DNA of 64,000 bases from Cryptomeria japonica. Taxonomy: Eukaryota; Streptophyta; Pinopsida; Cupressales; Cupressaceae. The stretch is taken from positions 519,507,185 to 519,571,184 of the forward strand of contig NC_081414.1 of the NCBI RefSeq assembly GCF_030272615.1, read 5' to 3'. How positions within the stretch are numbered: position 1 is the stretch's first letter; every line of letters begins with the position of its first letter. The notes under the pieces are model-generated. The model did not search any database, had not been told where the DNA came from, and saw only the letters and a list, made by a program, of their open reading frames with translations. Positions 23,461 through 34,421 of this stretch are shown here, piece after piece. The position numbers were made by a program, and so were the translations under genes.

Positions 23461-25161
23461 GAAGTACCACTAGTGAGATGGTTTATGATTGCTACCACTC
23501 CATTAGTCGTGTACCTCAATAGGCATGTCACGCATATGCACAAAGGTCTCACTTATGCGGTGAGATCTATGGAGATACATTAGAGGGTATTCTCTTGGGA
23601 GTGGAGCATGTTATCCCACCTTTATCATGACCTAGGAGAGTACAGTTTTTGATAGGGATGTAGCTTGATAACATACACACTACTACATATTTAGATTCTT
23701 GAGCACATCACGCGCACTAGAGCTTCTAGGGTCCCCTTTGATTTGGTTCCGGAGCAGCCTAGGGTGTTTCCATATCCTCTTACCCATGAGTGGTGGTTTG
23801 GAGACTTATTGCATTGGAGAGTGACCTTTGATAGATTGACAACGAAGGTTACCAAATAGACACCCTACCTTAGGATGTACATGTGGGTAGGTATACATAG
23901 ACCATTATTTTGTATGCAGAGGAAACATCTTCTGGAGGGATGATATAGCCACACTATAGTCCCATTCTACTTCGATCAAGTTTGGTGGCAGTTTGGGTTT
24001 GATAAATGTGTGCCTACAGATGTGCCTATCTACATATGGCACTCACGTGTGACCCCTAAGCCAGGAGCCATTCCAAGACCTACCAGTGATGAGATTAATA
24101 TCATAGATTCGGATGGGTTGAATTGGGATATTGCGACCGACTATAGAGACAATGTGGGTGCACACTGATGGTACATCACATGGTGGGGTAGGACATATCC
24201 TAGAGCTATCTTTGTGAAAAAATTCCATAGAGGGAACCCTGGACCATGGAGATATGCAGGTGATGAGGAGGACATAGATGATAAGGACAATGATGTAGGA
24301 GAGTAGGAGGCTGGTTGTGATGGAGATGATCCTGATGTACAAGAGGGAGATTAGGATGGTAATGATGAGGAGGATGGAGAGGAGGAGGAGGAAAATGAGG
24401 AGGATGAGGAGGATGAGGAGCAGGAGGAGGAAGATGAGGAGGGTGAGGAGGATGAGTTAGATGCAGTTCCACATCACTTTGAAGATGACACAATTTCCCT
24501 AGATCCACTAAGAATTCCATCTCGAGGGGAGAAGGACCCTATAAGGGGTCCTAATTCTAGTCTTACACCCACTATACAAAGGCATTATGATTGCGAAGAG
24601 CCTAACAGGTCCCAGTCATAGGAGGTCTCTTTCTATGATCCCTATTGGCAAGAGGGAGATCTAGGTAAGGTGTTTTATGATTATTCAATTTATGCATCTT
24701 AATTATTCAGATTTGATGATATAGAATGTTACTGATGAAAACCTCTTTCTATCTCTCCAGTTGGTGTTCAAGAGTGCAACTCCCTTATCTAAAATGTAGT
24801 GATAGACATCATCAATAATGCACACATTCCTAGCTCCTCACAGATAGTGCATAGACCTCAGAAGAGTGTTGGGTAGAATGAGGACCTATTCACCACCTTT
24901 GGGGTGTAGTTAGAGGTTTGGCAAGAGAGGGAGAGTACCTTGTCAGAGAGGTTGCAATAGGCAAAGTGTGATCTAGCAGCGGCTTACGTAGAGGCAACTA
25001 GATATGAGGTGATCATGATGGATAGGGAGCATAGGAGATCCTCACAAAGTAACTCATGTTCCACATCACGATACACACCCATGGGTCCACCCCCATGGCC
25101 ATATTAGGAGGGGACATCTAGTCACCATCCTCTAGCTGCTAGTCCTACGGATAGGAGATGA
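23461..25161 (+). pseudogene. Plant-mobile-domain (PMD/MAIN-like) gene, two exons, decayed
   Basis: One register runs 23461-24664, then a GT...AG intron (24665-24760, phase 1), then 24761-25161. The PMD-like core is visible: WSMLSHLYHDLGEYSF (23610-23655), ITYTLLHI.ILEHI (23670-23710), and YFDQVWWQFGFDKCVPTDVP (23969-24028), followed by WYITWWGRTYPRAIFVKKFH. An Asp/Glu-rich tract follows (about 24260-24460). Exon 2 has a short coiled stretch (LEVWQERESTLSERL) and a Ser/Pro-rich end. There are about 15 internal stops, nearly all TAG or TGA explainable by C-to-T change. PMD proteins occur in MULE and gypsy elements and in the host genes MAIN and MAIL1; I cannot tell which this was. The N-terminal start is not located. 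Confidence 0.55.
24665..24760 (+). other. Predicted intron of the PMD-like pseudogene
   Basis: Starts GTAAGG and ends in a pyrimidine-rich tract TTTCTATCTCTCCAG, 96 bp long. Removing it joins two frames in phase (first base of a codon left, two right), and coding character continues on the far side. Confidence 0.55.
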
Positions 25162-25747
25162 CTATGTTGTAGTATGTGATAATTTTTTATGTACATGTTA
25201 TGACATTCATTGATATATATATTTATTTATGCTTATATTTTATCTCAAACATGTTATTTTAATTCTTGAAACAATGTATGCATTGTCGTGATTATAATTA
25301 ACATATTTGGTAATGAACATTGTTTTCTAATTCAATTTCCATTTGATTGATTTATCAATGCTTCATGATTAAATTAATACATGTGTGATTAAATTAAATA
25401 ACTAAGTATATTAATTAAATGCTACCTTGGTGATGTAGAAGAAGAATGTGTTAATATTAAGAACTATATGACTAATGTGATTTAATTCTCTAATTAAACA
25501 CAACATTATATAATCCTACTTAACACATAAGAAATTGTATAACGTGCTAGCACATATAAAATGTAAATCTATTACAATTTAAATAAATGAATCCAAGACA
25601 AATAATAAACTGAAGAGACATGCTTGTCAAGAATGAATTAATGTATACTAAACAATATAATATCATTTAATACCACATACTTTAATAAAGATATGCTAAC
25701 ATATTATCCAATTTTGAAGCAAGAAAAGGCACAAGGAGAGAGAGAGA
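25162..25747. other. AT-rich spacer without genes
   Basis: AT-rich sequence between the PMD-like pseudogene and the 3' end of copy B pol. The 3' LTR expected for copy B at this place is not recognisable. Confidence 0.5.
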
Positions 25748-27147
25748 TTAGGCATAGTATCTACGAAGGTGCATAGTAGTTATCAGCTCTTTAAGAGGAA
25801 TGCATTCCAGATATACTATCTTGTAAGTACCCAATCCATATACTTTGACAATGATGTATGGTACAAGCCAATTAGGGCTGAATTTTCCTTTTTCTTCAAG
25901 TAAGGCATTCATGTTGCACCGATTCTCATAAATTACTAAATCACCTACTAAGAAGGAATGTTGAATGACTTTATCATTATATCTTCTTTGTAGAGTTTTA
26001 TGATATGCTTGAATATTCTCAAGAGTGTTTATATGTCATTCATCAAGCATCTCAGGTTGTTGGAGCCTTTGTTCTCTCTAAGAATCATCATCCACTATAC
26101 CCTTAAGAGAAACTCTTAGAGATGGGATTTCTAACTCCAATGGCATCATAGCATCATTACCATAAACAATATTATAAGGAGTACACCCCGTAGTAATACA
26201 TATACCTATTTGGTAAGCCCAAAGAGTGTAGATTAACTGAGTGTACCAATCCTTACCATTCTTGTTCATAGTCTTATGAAGGATTTGTTCGATTATTCTA
26301 TTTCAAGATTCGACTTGACCATTTGATTGAGGATAGTAGGGTGTAAAAAATCTATGTTCAATATGATATTTATTGAGAAAATTCTTCACGTAATTTTTTT
26401 TTTAAATGATGTCCCAATATCCGAAACCAAAGCAAAAGTTATTCCAAATTAGGAAATGATGTTATCTAAGATGAATTGATAGATTACTTATGCGGTAGTG
26501 GATCGAAGAGGAACTACTTCTACCCACTTTGTAAAGTAATCAGTAATGATTATGATGAAAGTATGTCCTTGAGATGATGGAGGAGATATTTTACCAATGA
26601 GATCCAAACCCCATGTATAAAATGGCCAAGACACCACTTGAGATAGAAGTTCTTTGGTGGGAGCATGGATAAAATTGCTATCTTGCTGACACTGATGGAA
26701 TTTATTAACAAACACAAAGGAGTCCTTTTTCATGGTCTGCCAATAATATCCTATTCAGATCAATATTTAAACTAAGGATCTTCCCCCAAAATGCCCCCCA
26801 CAAGCACCTGAATGTGCTTTCTCAAGAGCAATAGGGATTTCATCTTTGTTAGGACATCGAAGGAGAAGACCATTATAACCCCTTCTATAAAGAACATTAG
26901 AAAGGATAATGTATCTACTAGCCAACTTGTGAATCCTATCCTTTGTATTATTGTTCATAGAGCCGGTAATGGTACCATCACTTAGATATCTCATGATATG
27001 CGAGTACCACTCATCAAAATCTACAATGCAACAATATGCCGCATCACTAGGATTGGCGGAAATAGTCAGGGTAGTGAGGTTGTGAATAGTGAATTTGAGA
27101 TCTACCAAGGGGTCCTCTAAAGACACAAGAGAGGATACATATGCCAT
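25748..27147 (-). pseudogene. Integrase of Tat-like copy B
   Basis: From 27147 leftwards: a region before integrase, then RRGYNGLLLRCP and EKAHSGACGGHFG (about 26870-26760), HQCQQ of the zinc-binding part (26695), WGLDLIGKI and DYFTKWVEVVPL (26610-26520) of the catalytic core, a badly broken stretch (26490-26290), then YGNDAMMPLELEIP (26170-26120) and the C-terminal fold ending LRRYYA with a TAA at 25748-25750. At least two register changes (near 26480 and 26270) and several stops make it non-functional. There is no chromodomain, unlike the integrase at 43225. Confidence 0.75.
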
Positions 27148-27839
27148 TGCATCAACATGTCAATTATCCTTTTGAGGAACGGGCTCCATGGTATAAGATT
27201 CAAACTTTTACAACAAAGATATAGGTAAATCTCTATATTGTGATAATTTATCTTGTTTAGCTTGATAAATTATTGTCACTTTCCTTATGATCAATTGATA
27301 ATCTCCATAGATATGTAGATGTTTCACATTTAATGCAAGAGCTACTTTAATTCTAGCTATAAGAGCCTCGTATTCAGAAATTTAATTGGTACATAAGAAA
27401 TTGAGACGATATGATAAAGGGATAGGTTTCTTTTTAGGAAAGATTAAGACAACACCTGCCCCCAATCCTGTATGACACCTAATACCATCAAAATATAATT
27501 CCCAAATCTCATCAACCTTAATAGAGAGAATGCATTCATCAAAAAAAGTCTCTGGGTTAGGTAGGGAGAAGGGTGAAGGAGCCTCAACCAAGTGGTCAGT
27601 CAATGCTTGACCTTTTATTGCCTTCTGCGAGACAAACTTTAGGTCAAACTTGGTCAACATCATAACCCACTTGGTTAAGCATCCTAAAAGATCAGCTTTG
27701 GAGAAAAGAATCTTTAGAAGGCCAAATTTAATGATAACATGACCTTCGGCATTCAAAAGGTAATGCCTTAATTTTTGGGTTGTAAAAAGTAAATCAAGGC
27801 ATTGTCTTTCTATTGTAGATTATCTCACTTCGTAATCGA
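27148..27839 (-). pseudogene. RNase H regions of Tat-like copy B
   Basis: The first RNase H follows RT (FLLYTTASLYALVALLAQ lies just upstream at 27960-27910; RHYLLNAEGHVII at 27770-27730). A second block reads LYFDGIRCHTGLGAGVVL (27510-27450) and SEYEALIARIKVALAL (27365-27320), the archaeal-type RNase H signature found C-terminal in Tat-clade elements. The frame is mostly open over 124 codons (27756-27382) and then broken by TAA/TAG codons. The catalytic Asp of the second block is visible in YFDG. Confidence 0.7.
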
Positions 27840-28840
27840 GTAGAGTGCGACTTATATAGTAAACATGACATTCTCTACCATCCTTATCACGTTGTGCCAA
27901 TAAGGCTACAAGAGCATAAAGGGAAGCAGTTGTGTATAGCAGAAAGGGTTTGGAAGGGTCAGCGGGTTGAAGAATAGGAGTATTGGCCAAATATGTTTTT
28001 AAGTCTTCAAATGATTCACAACAATCCTCATTCAATTGAAATGTGATATTCCTTTTAAGAAACTGAGTAAAAGGAAAAGTACAATCTACAAGTTGTGAAA
28101 CAAACCTACAAATAGCTTGAATCTTTCTTTGTAAACTTTCTAGTTGGGAAATATTTTTAGGAGGTAGCATGTTAACAATGGCATTTATCTTCTTCATATC
28201 CACCTCAATTCCATGATGTGAAAAAATGAATCCTAATAGTTTTCCACTATCAACACCGAACACACACTTTCAGGGATTCAAGTGCATGTTATACTTACAA
28301 ATTATTTTAAAGACTTGAAAAAGGATCTTAACATGATCTATACAAAAAATGGATTTAGCTAAGATATCATCAACACACTCTTCTAATATTTTATGCATGT
28401 AATCATGGAAGATGAGGGTCATAGCAAGTTGATAGGTAGTCCATGTGTTTTTCAATCCAAAAGGCATCATAACCCAACAAAATGTGCCCCAAGGGGTGGT
28501 GAAAGTAGTTTTGAACTAACCTTGAAGATTAATGAGGATTTGATTATATCTTGAGAAACCATCCATGAAGGATAATAAAGTATGGCCTGCTACAAAATCT
28601 ACTATCATAACAACATTTGGGAGAGGAAAATCATCCTTTAAAGAAAATTTATTAAGATCTCAAAAATTCATACACATCCTAATCTTGTAATCAGATTTAG
28701 CTATGACCACAATGTTTGAAATCTATGGGGAGTAATCGATAGGGTAGATGAATCCAAGATCCAATAACTTTTCAATCTCAGCCTTAACAAGCAATGCTAC
28801 TTTAGGGTTCATCTTTTGAATATTTTGCTTCATAGGTTTA
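27840..28840 (-). pseudogene. Reverse transcriptase of Tat-like copy B
   Basis: Visible motifs in order: VKAEIEKLLDLGFIYPIDYS (28778-28730), IRMCMNF.DLNKFSLKD (28685-28625), a damaged fingers/palm stretch, WVMMPFGLKN (28475-28445), the catalytic box as CVDDILAKS (28375-28345, usually YVDD), and thumb/connection residues LLGFIFSHHGIEVD (28235-28195). Stops are present near 28520, 28268 and 27820. RT would copy element RNA to DNA inside the particle; this copy cannot. Confidence 0.75.
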
Positions 28841-29239
28841 GAATAAGGAACTAAGACAATATTATGAGTGACAATCTTAGGATCAATGTCAGGCATGTTT
28901 GAATATATCTAGGAAAATATTTCAAGGAGTTCATGTAACAATTCATAATACTATTTTTGTTCCTCTTCATCAAGACATTTTCCTATCTTAATGACTTTGT
29001 CGTCAATACAAAAATCCATCCTGATATCAATAGTGTAACTTATGAGGAGATTACTTTGTTGTGGAGCATCTTTCAACTGAGGAAATTCTTTAACCATCTA
29101 ATCATTATTTATTTCTTTCCCAAAGTAAGCTTTTGTATTTAAACAATAGGAAAAGCCACCATTATGGTGATAACAAGGAAGGTCATCATAGGCTCCTAAC
29201 AATTCAACCAAGGAGTTGTCAGTGGGAAAACATCCAAAG

Positions 29240-29640
29240 AAAAGATACTATAAGAATCATAGTCAATATATTCTGGATACTTTATTATGCTCAAAAGGAT
29301 CATAGCCAAGCCCAAATGCTGTATCACGGAAGTTATTTTCCAAGGGAACTTTTATCCCTTGTTTTTGGGCACCACATCCATTACCATTATATCCACACTT
29401 AGCTAAGATGTGAAAACAAGGACCATAAAGGTTAGCCATTTCTAAAAGAGAAGGAGGGTTTTCATAAAGTAAATTAAAGGATCAAAATCCTCTAAATCAG
29501 AAACCAAGGGAGGTGAAATCTGAGACACCACCACAAAGTTATTACTCAATGGCTCTAGTAAAGTTGATTGATTTTTAGGTTCTTCTTCTTCTTTCTTCTT
29601 TTCAACATTGGGTTCTCTAGGGGAGGAATTTTATGTTCCC
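29240..29640 (-). pseudogene. G-patch-like segment of copy B
   Basis: Carries ANLYGPCFHILAKCGYNGN and GCGAQKQGIKVPLE, then TAFGLGYDPFE, at about 29430-29290, matching the block at 17700-17850 of copy A residue by residue except for scattered changes. It lies between protease and RT. The sequence to its left (28900-29200) is too decayed to read. Confidence 0.55.
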
Positions 29641-30260
29641 CTATGAAAGTAGGATTAAAGTCAAGGGATCCCCAATCATCTTCTACAAGAATATTTTTAG
29701 GAGAGAAGACATCTTTAGTGGTGGAATCACGTTGAAGAAGGCTCTTCCTCAAGAATCTTAGGTTCACTTAAGGAATCATTCGGAGATGAACTAGAGGTTG
29801 GAGATAGACTTGAGGAAATAGACACATGGGTAGGAGTATAAGTTTTGGAATAATCATCTAAGATAGTTGGGGAAGAACCACTTGAAGACAATTTGGATGT
29901 TGATGTTTGGAGACAAGCCTGGAGATTAGTATCACCTATCAGGTTATATTTTTTATTGTTGTAAATTAATTTAACTTGCCTATGCAATGTAGAGGGGACA
30001 ACGTGCATGATATGAATCCAAGGTCTCCCTAATAACAAATTATATGTCAAATTTTTATAGGCATGACATGAATAGCTGTAGGAAAAGTAATAGGACCTAC
30101 CTTAATAGGTAAGGTGATGATACCTAATGAAGATTTAGCAACATTATAGAAGCCTTGGATAGTGAAATAATTAGGCTTAATGATAGATGTATCGACATTG
30201 ATTTTATGCAACAAGTTAATTCTACAAACATTAAGGCCAGAACCATTGTCCACTAGTGTT
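29641..30260 (-). pseudogene. Protease region of Tat-like copy B
   Basis: The active-site block reads VDNGSGLNVCRINLL (30253-30200) in place of D-T/S-G, the form common in Tat-type elements. Downstream are GIITLPIKVGPITFPTAIHV (30130-30070) and LLGRPWIHIMHVVPSTLHRQ (30035-29980), which form the flap and C-terminal loop. A Ser/Pro-rich tail follows (29900-29760). A register change near 30050 and another near 29740 break it. Confidence 0.7.
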
Positions 30261-31341
30261 CATCTTATTGAACTATCATTTATGATAACCACAATCATTA
30301 AAGGATCCCATTGATGTTGGATATCACTAGTGGGTAACTAATCTTGAGTAAACACAATTTGAGCCTTAGGAGATGTGATAGAATCAATCAAGGAAGCCAT
30401 ATTATTGAATGTCACTATGGGTGGGACATTCAAAGTTTTCAAGGCATCTTGTAAGATTCCATGATGGGTTGAACAAGTGTTAATAAAATCCCAAGGGATA
30501 TTTTGGGAGGGAGTACCTTTGAGTTTTTCAATAAGATCATATTCCTTACCAACATTTTTTGAAATGCAAGGTACTTGAGGAAGAATAGGTTGAGGATCGA
30601 GAAGAGAAGTAAGGATAACTAGAGGGGGATTAGTTTTCCTATTGTTTCTTGTGTTATAAGTGTGGGAAACTGCATGATGACTCTCCTTTGTTAGTTGTTT
30701 GACATAACTATAAGGACTCTTAGTTGTATTTATTCCTTGTATGGTAATGAGAGATTTTTTAGGAGTACTAAAGGAATCATGACTATATCCACCTTAAACA
30801 GTGAAAAGGGGTTGGTTGGGAAGTTTGGAAGTTGAAGAAGGATAAGCACCTTGGAGTACAAAAAGAGGCTCGCTATGCTCATTCACATTTATCATGTTGA
30901 TTAATCTTTTAGATGTATTGTTTTTGTTTGAAGATTTGGAAAGAGACATAAAGTCATCAAGGGCATCATCCAATAAGGCATGGTCATATCGATTGAAATT
31001 TTATCTTTTGTTTCAAAAGGAGACATCTTCTCATAAATGGAATTGTTGTTGGCAACCATGTTGTGAGATTTAGTGGAGGAGTTGATAGGAATGTACCCAT
31101 GAGAGGAATCATTCAACTTATCTTTCTCATCACCATGAAATGGCATAGTAACAAGGTTGATTAGTTTTTGACAAAATGAGGGTTTAGAAGGCTTAGGGTT
31201 CAAAAAATCATCTAAAACTTCATCTAATTCATCCTTACTAAACTCATAATCAACATAATTGCATACATCATCAAAATTATATACATCTTGCAATAAAAAT
31301 GTGACATTTTGAAATGGAAGTTGGATGAAATTTAAATACAC
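30261..31341 (-). pseudogene. Linker/gag-like region of copy B
   Basis: A 146-codon open piece (31341-30901) is acidic and lacks known motifs. Then come three VQGGY-type repeats (30865-30720: PLFVLQGAY, PLFTV.GGY, SLITIQGI), NTRNNRKTNPPLVI, KEYDLIEKLKGTP, and FTQD..PTSDIQHQWDPLMI, colinear with copy A at 18660-18080. The acidic 45-residue repeats of copy A are largely absent, so the two copies differ in length here. Confidence 0.6.
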
Positions 31342-31472
31342 AATGCCAACAAATAAAGGGAAATCTTTTCTCTTTCTTTAATTTTTCACTTTTTTTGGAA
31401 TTTTATGTTTATAAAGAAAATGAAAGAAGCTAAGTCTAGATATGACAATGTAATGTAATGAAAATGAGATTG

Positions 31473-31492
31473 AATTCATTTCAAGTTCACCA
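31473..31492 (-). promoter_or_regulatory. Degraded primer-binding site of copy B
   Basis: Reads TGGTGAACTTGAAATGAATT against TGGTGAACCCGACGTGAATC in copy A; most differences are C-to-T or G-to-A. Confidence 0.55.
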
Positions 31493-31498
31493 AAGATA

Positions 31499-33165
31499 TG
31501 TAGGAAAAAAAGTGAGACTAAGATAATAAACCCTAATCCCACTCTCGTGTACACACTCGTGGAATATGAAAGAGCCTAGGGAGGTAACATACTTCAGCTA
31601 CTTCTTTTGAGGAAGAGAGACTCAAGGATTACCTCTTAAGGTTTCTATTCCTTTGTTGTAAATGAGAGATAGGAGAATTTCAAAGTGCAGATTTGTATGA
31701 TTTAACCTAGAGTACAATTATACACAAGAAACCCTAATTTCAAAATGTAGAACTGAGAATGACTAATATACTATTGAAAAAGTATAGATTAAGAGAAAAA
31801 TTTAGAGTTCCACCTATGCTATAAATCTGAGCCAAAATATGTGGGACAAGAGTGTTATGCCCTTGTTTTGATTCTGTAGACTAGAAGTTGTGACTGATAG
31901 ACTGGGATCTAAATACTACAAATTGTTGTTCTGCCATAACGTGAAAAAATCTGAAAGGACTAGGGTGTCATGCCCCTATCCTAGGTAGGAATAGGGTGCC
32001 ATGTCCCTATCCTAGGGTTTTCTATTGAGATTTGATCCCTGGAATAGAGTCTGTGTGCTCTGTCGGTCCTAAAATTTCTAGCGACGCTCGGATCTTGAAT
32101 CTGTACCTGTAGCCAAAAATAGGGTTTTGGGTGGCTATATAGGGTTTTGCCTTAGTCAATCTCTTGTTTCAATTATTTCCACCTCAACAAATATCTAATT
32201 TGTATAGTAAAATAGTGTGTACAAGATCCTAAGATGAATGCAAACAATCTAGAGCAACCCTAAAGAGTAAACCCTAAATGCTTGTAATTGACAAAGTAAA
32301 TGCCCTAGATTAATGATGCAAAGTGATCTAAAGAATGAATGTAAATCAAATTAATGTAATGAATCTCATACAAAGTCATTGAAACAACATGAAACCATAC
32401 CCAACCCCAAGGAAGAGGTACAAGCTAATCTTCAGTCGATGATCTCCTATTGCTTTCCTATATCTTTAAAAGCCCCCAATGGATAAAAGAATTCTTGATG
32501 AATGTTTGATAGGTGATGTTGAATGTTGTTAAAGAATCCAAAAGATATTCTCTCTCACTACATAGAAGGCTCCTTGTGATCCCTCCAAAATATTTTTTCC
32601 TAGATCTTAGATTCTGCCTTCAAATGAAGAAAGAAAGTTCTTATGTATGAAGCCCTAGATCTTAATTTCATCTTTAGGCCAACCTAGGATTTGAATATCC
32701 CACCAATTTCTTTGGGTTGTGCATTATAATATCACAGAATTTTGATCCCAAAATTTTGGAAAAATGTTGTGGACCAGGTGCAAAGTGCACCTGGTTCGAC
32801 CATCTTTAAACTAAATTTCTAGGGCTGTTAGATATGATGATATTAGAGAGAATCCAAGAGTTACAACTGATTCTGAAATGCTTTGATATGAGAAATTGGG
32901 CCTTAAAGATCAAAATAGGACATAATTAGGCTTTATGATTTAATGATTTATTGAAGGAATAAAATGAAAAGGGGCATGCTTAGGGTAAAGTGCCCAACTT
33001 TATAATGTGTGTAGTGAAGAATTATGAATTTAGATTAAATTAAATTAATTAATTAAATGCTTAAAGAATATTAGAAATGTAGGATGCAAAATATACTAAG
33101 GTGGGTGCTAAACCAAGCATGGAATTGTACCACCCTAGCAAGGGTGTACAATTTACGACGTTACA
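31499..33165 (-). repeat. 5' LTR of Tat-like copy B
   Basis: Minus-strand ends TGTAACGTCG (33165) and ATCTTTGGTG-adjacent ...CCTACA (31499), 1.67 kb. Colinear with 20924-22583. Contains the block TTAGATATGATGATATTAGA (near 32830) that was also copied into the coding region of copy A. Confidence 0.75.
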
Positions 33166-34199
33166 ATTTCTTGAATCAATTGTGGGTTAAAAAGGTGTGG
33201 TCTTCAAAGCATCAATCAATCATGCAGTAGTTATACCCCATCAAATAAGGAGTTGTGTATAAGTTTACAATAGTTTAAGCTCAGGTTAACATCTCATGTG
33301 GGTTATGCACCAATTAAGGGGCAATTTGAGGTCACCTACTGCAAGTTTAGTGCACTTCCACCTCCTCTTTTGCATACTTTCAGCTCAAATTCGACCAAGT
33401 AAGATATTTTAGGAAGTTTGGAGATGCAAAAAGGAGGAAGGACTTCTAGTTAAAGTTGACTTCACTTTTGTAGCAACAATTCTTCATGAACTCTTTGAAG
33501 CTTCTCTTATATAAGGCTTTCTCTCCTTCTCTTTTTAGAGTTAGTTATTTCTTTGATTGCATTAATCAGTAGCAAGAACGGTTGTATCTCATCTTATAAA
33601 AGTATTGTAATGATTTTTATTAGTTGATAAATAAAATATAGTAGGTTCTTCTCATATTTTCTTATCTTACTCATTGTCATATGTATGGTCTGATGAAATT
33701 GTTGTGATTTTGTTTTCAAAATCCTTTATTTTTGTCTCATGAATGCTTTGGCTAACAAGGAAATTTCATTGTAGGCTCAGGTTGTGTGTTGTGCTATTTG
33801 TTTTCAAAATATTGAATGTTGTGAAAAATATTTCCTTCAGAATTTTTTTTGAAGACATCAAAACCGCCACACAAAGTATTCATGGGTTTCATGATCTCAT
33901 CTGAGTTATAATTAGGCTTTAGGTTCTTTTGAAGCTGATAAGTCTTTTAGGACAATAATTAATATCAATCTTATTGGTATATCACCTCCCATTAGTAGTA
34001 GGTTTTTATTTTGCAGCAAGCTTTCTCTATTTTTTTTCTCAATCAAGTTAGTTTTCTAGGAGGTTTCACCAAGAGAACCATCTTTCTCTCGAGGATGATT
34101 TCTACTATAGGCAAACCATAGGCCTTGAAATCTTCCAATGCTTCACAAGATTGTTGAGCATTAAACTTTTGCATAATAGGTGTAATCTTGGTGACAACA
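33166..34199 (+). repeat. 5' LTR remnant of the pol-less element
   Basis: The 3' end GGTGACAACA is placed six bases before a primer-binding-site-like sequence. A TATATAAGG box lies about 690 bp upstream of that end, followed by a CT-rich stretch as often seen at transcription starts of plant LTRs. The left end is lost to the insertion of copy B. Confidence 0.5.
33508..33517 (+). promoter_or_regulatory. Candidate LTR TATA box
   Basis: TTATATAAGG followed by CTTTCTCTCCTTCTC, a typical TATA plus pyrimidine initiator layout. Confidence 0.5.
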
Positions 34200-34204
34200 A
34201 TTTT

Positions 34205-34223
34205 TGGCACGTCAGGTGGGACC
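34205..34223 (+). promoter_or_regulatory. Primer-binding-site-like sequence
   Basis: TGGCACGTCAGGTGGGACC lies just downstream of the LTR end CAACA. TGGC...CAGGT...GG sequences are common at this position in plant gypsy elements. The tRNA is not identified. Confidence 0.5.
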
Positions 34224-34421
34224 GATTGAGCTATCTTAGCTCATTAAAGTTCTATATTTACTACCATTTTGGTGTGATCAGGAGTGATTCCATCCTTTGG
34301 GGGAAATAATTACACACACTCGATGACTCCAAGCTCAATACCACTAGTTTCACAAACATGAAGTGCCGACATGTTCTAAAAATCTATTAATTTTGAGTTT
34401 CTAGCTCTCTAAATGAAAAGA

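Larger units (their letters stand above)
25748..33165 (-). mobile_element. Tat-like Ty3/gypsy element, copy B (3' LTR missing)
   Basis: Minus-strand order: 5' LTR (33165 to 31499), degraded primer-binding site, linker, protease, G-patch-like segment, RT, RNase H, a second archaeal-type RNase H-like block, integrase. Two RNase H blocks and the linker type point to the Tat clade of Ty3/gypsy. All frames are broken. No LTR is found left of 25748, so the copy is truncated or its 3' end was lost. Confidence 0.75.

Noticed and set aside
24206-24520. Minus-strand frame rich in His-Pro-Pro
   Set aside because: Antisense shadow of the Asp/Glu-rich part of the PMD-like gene.
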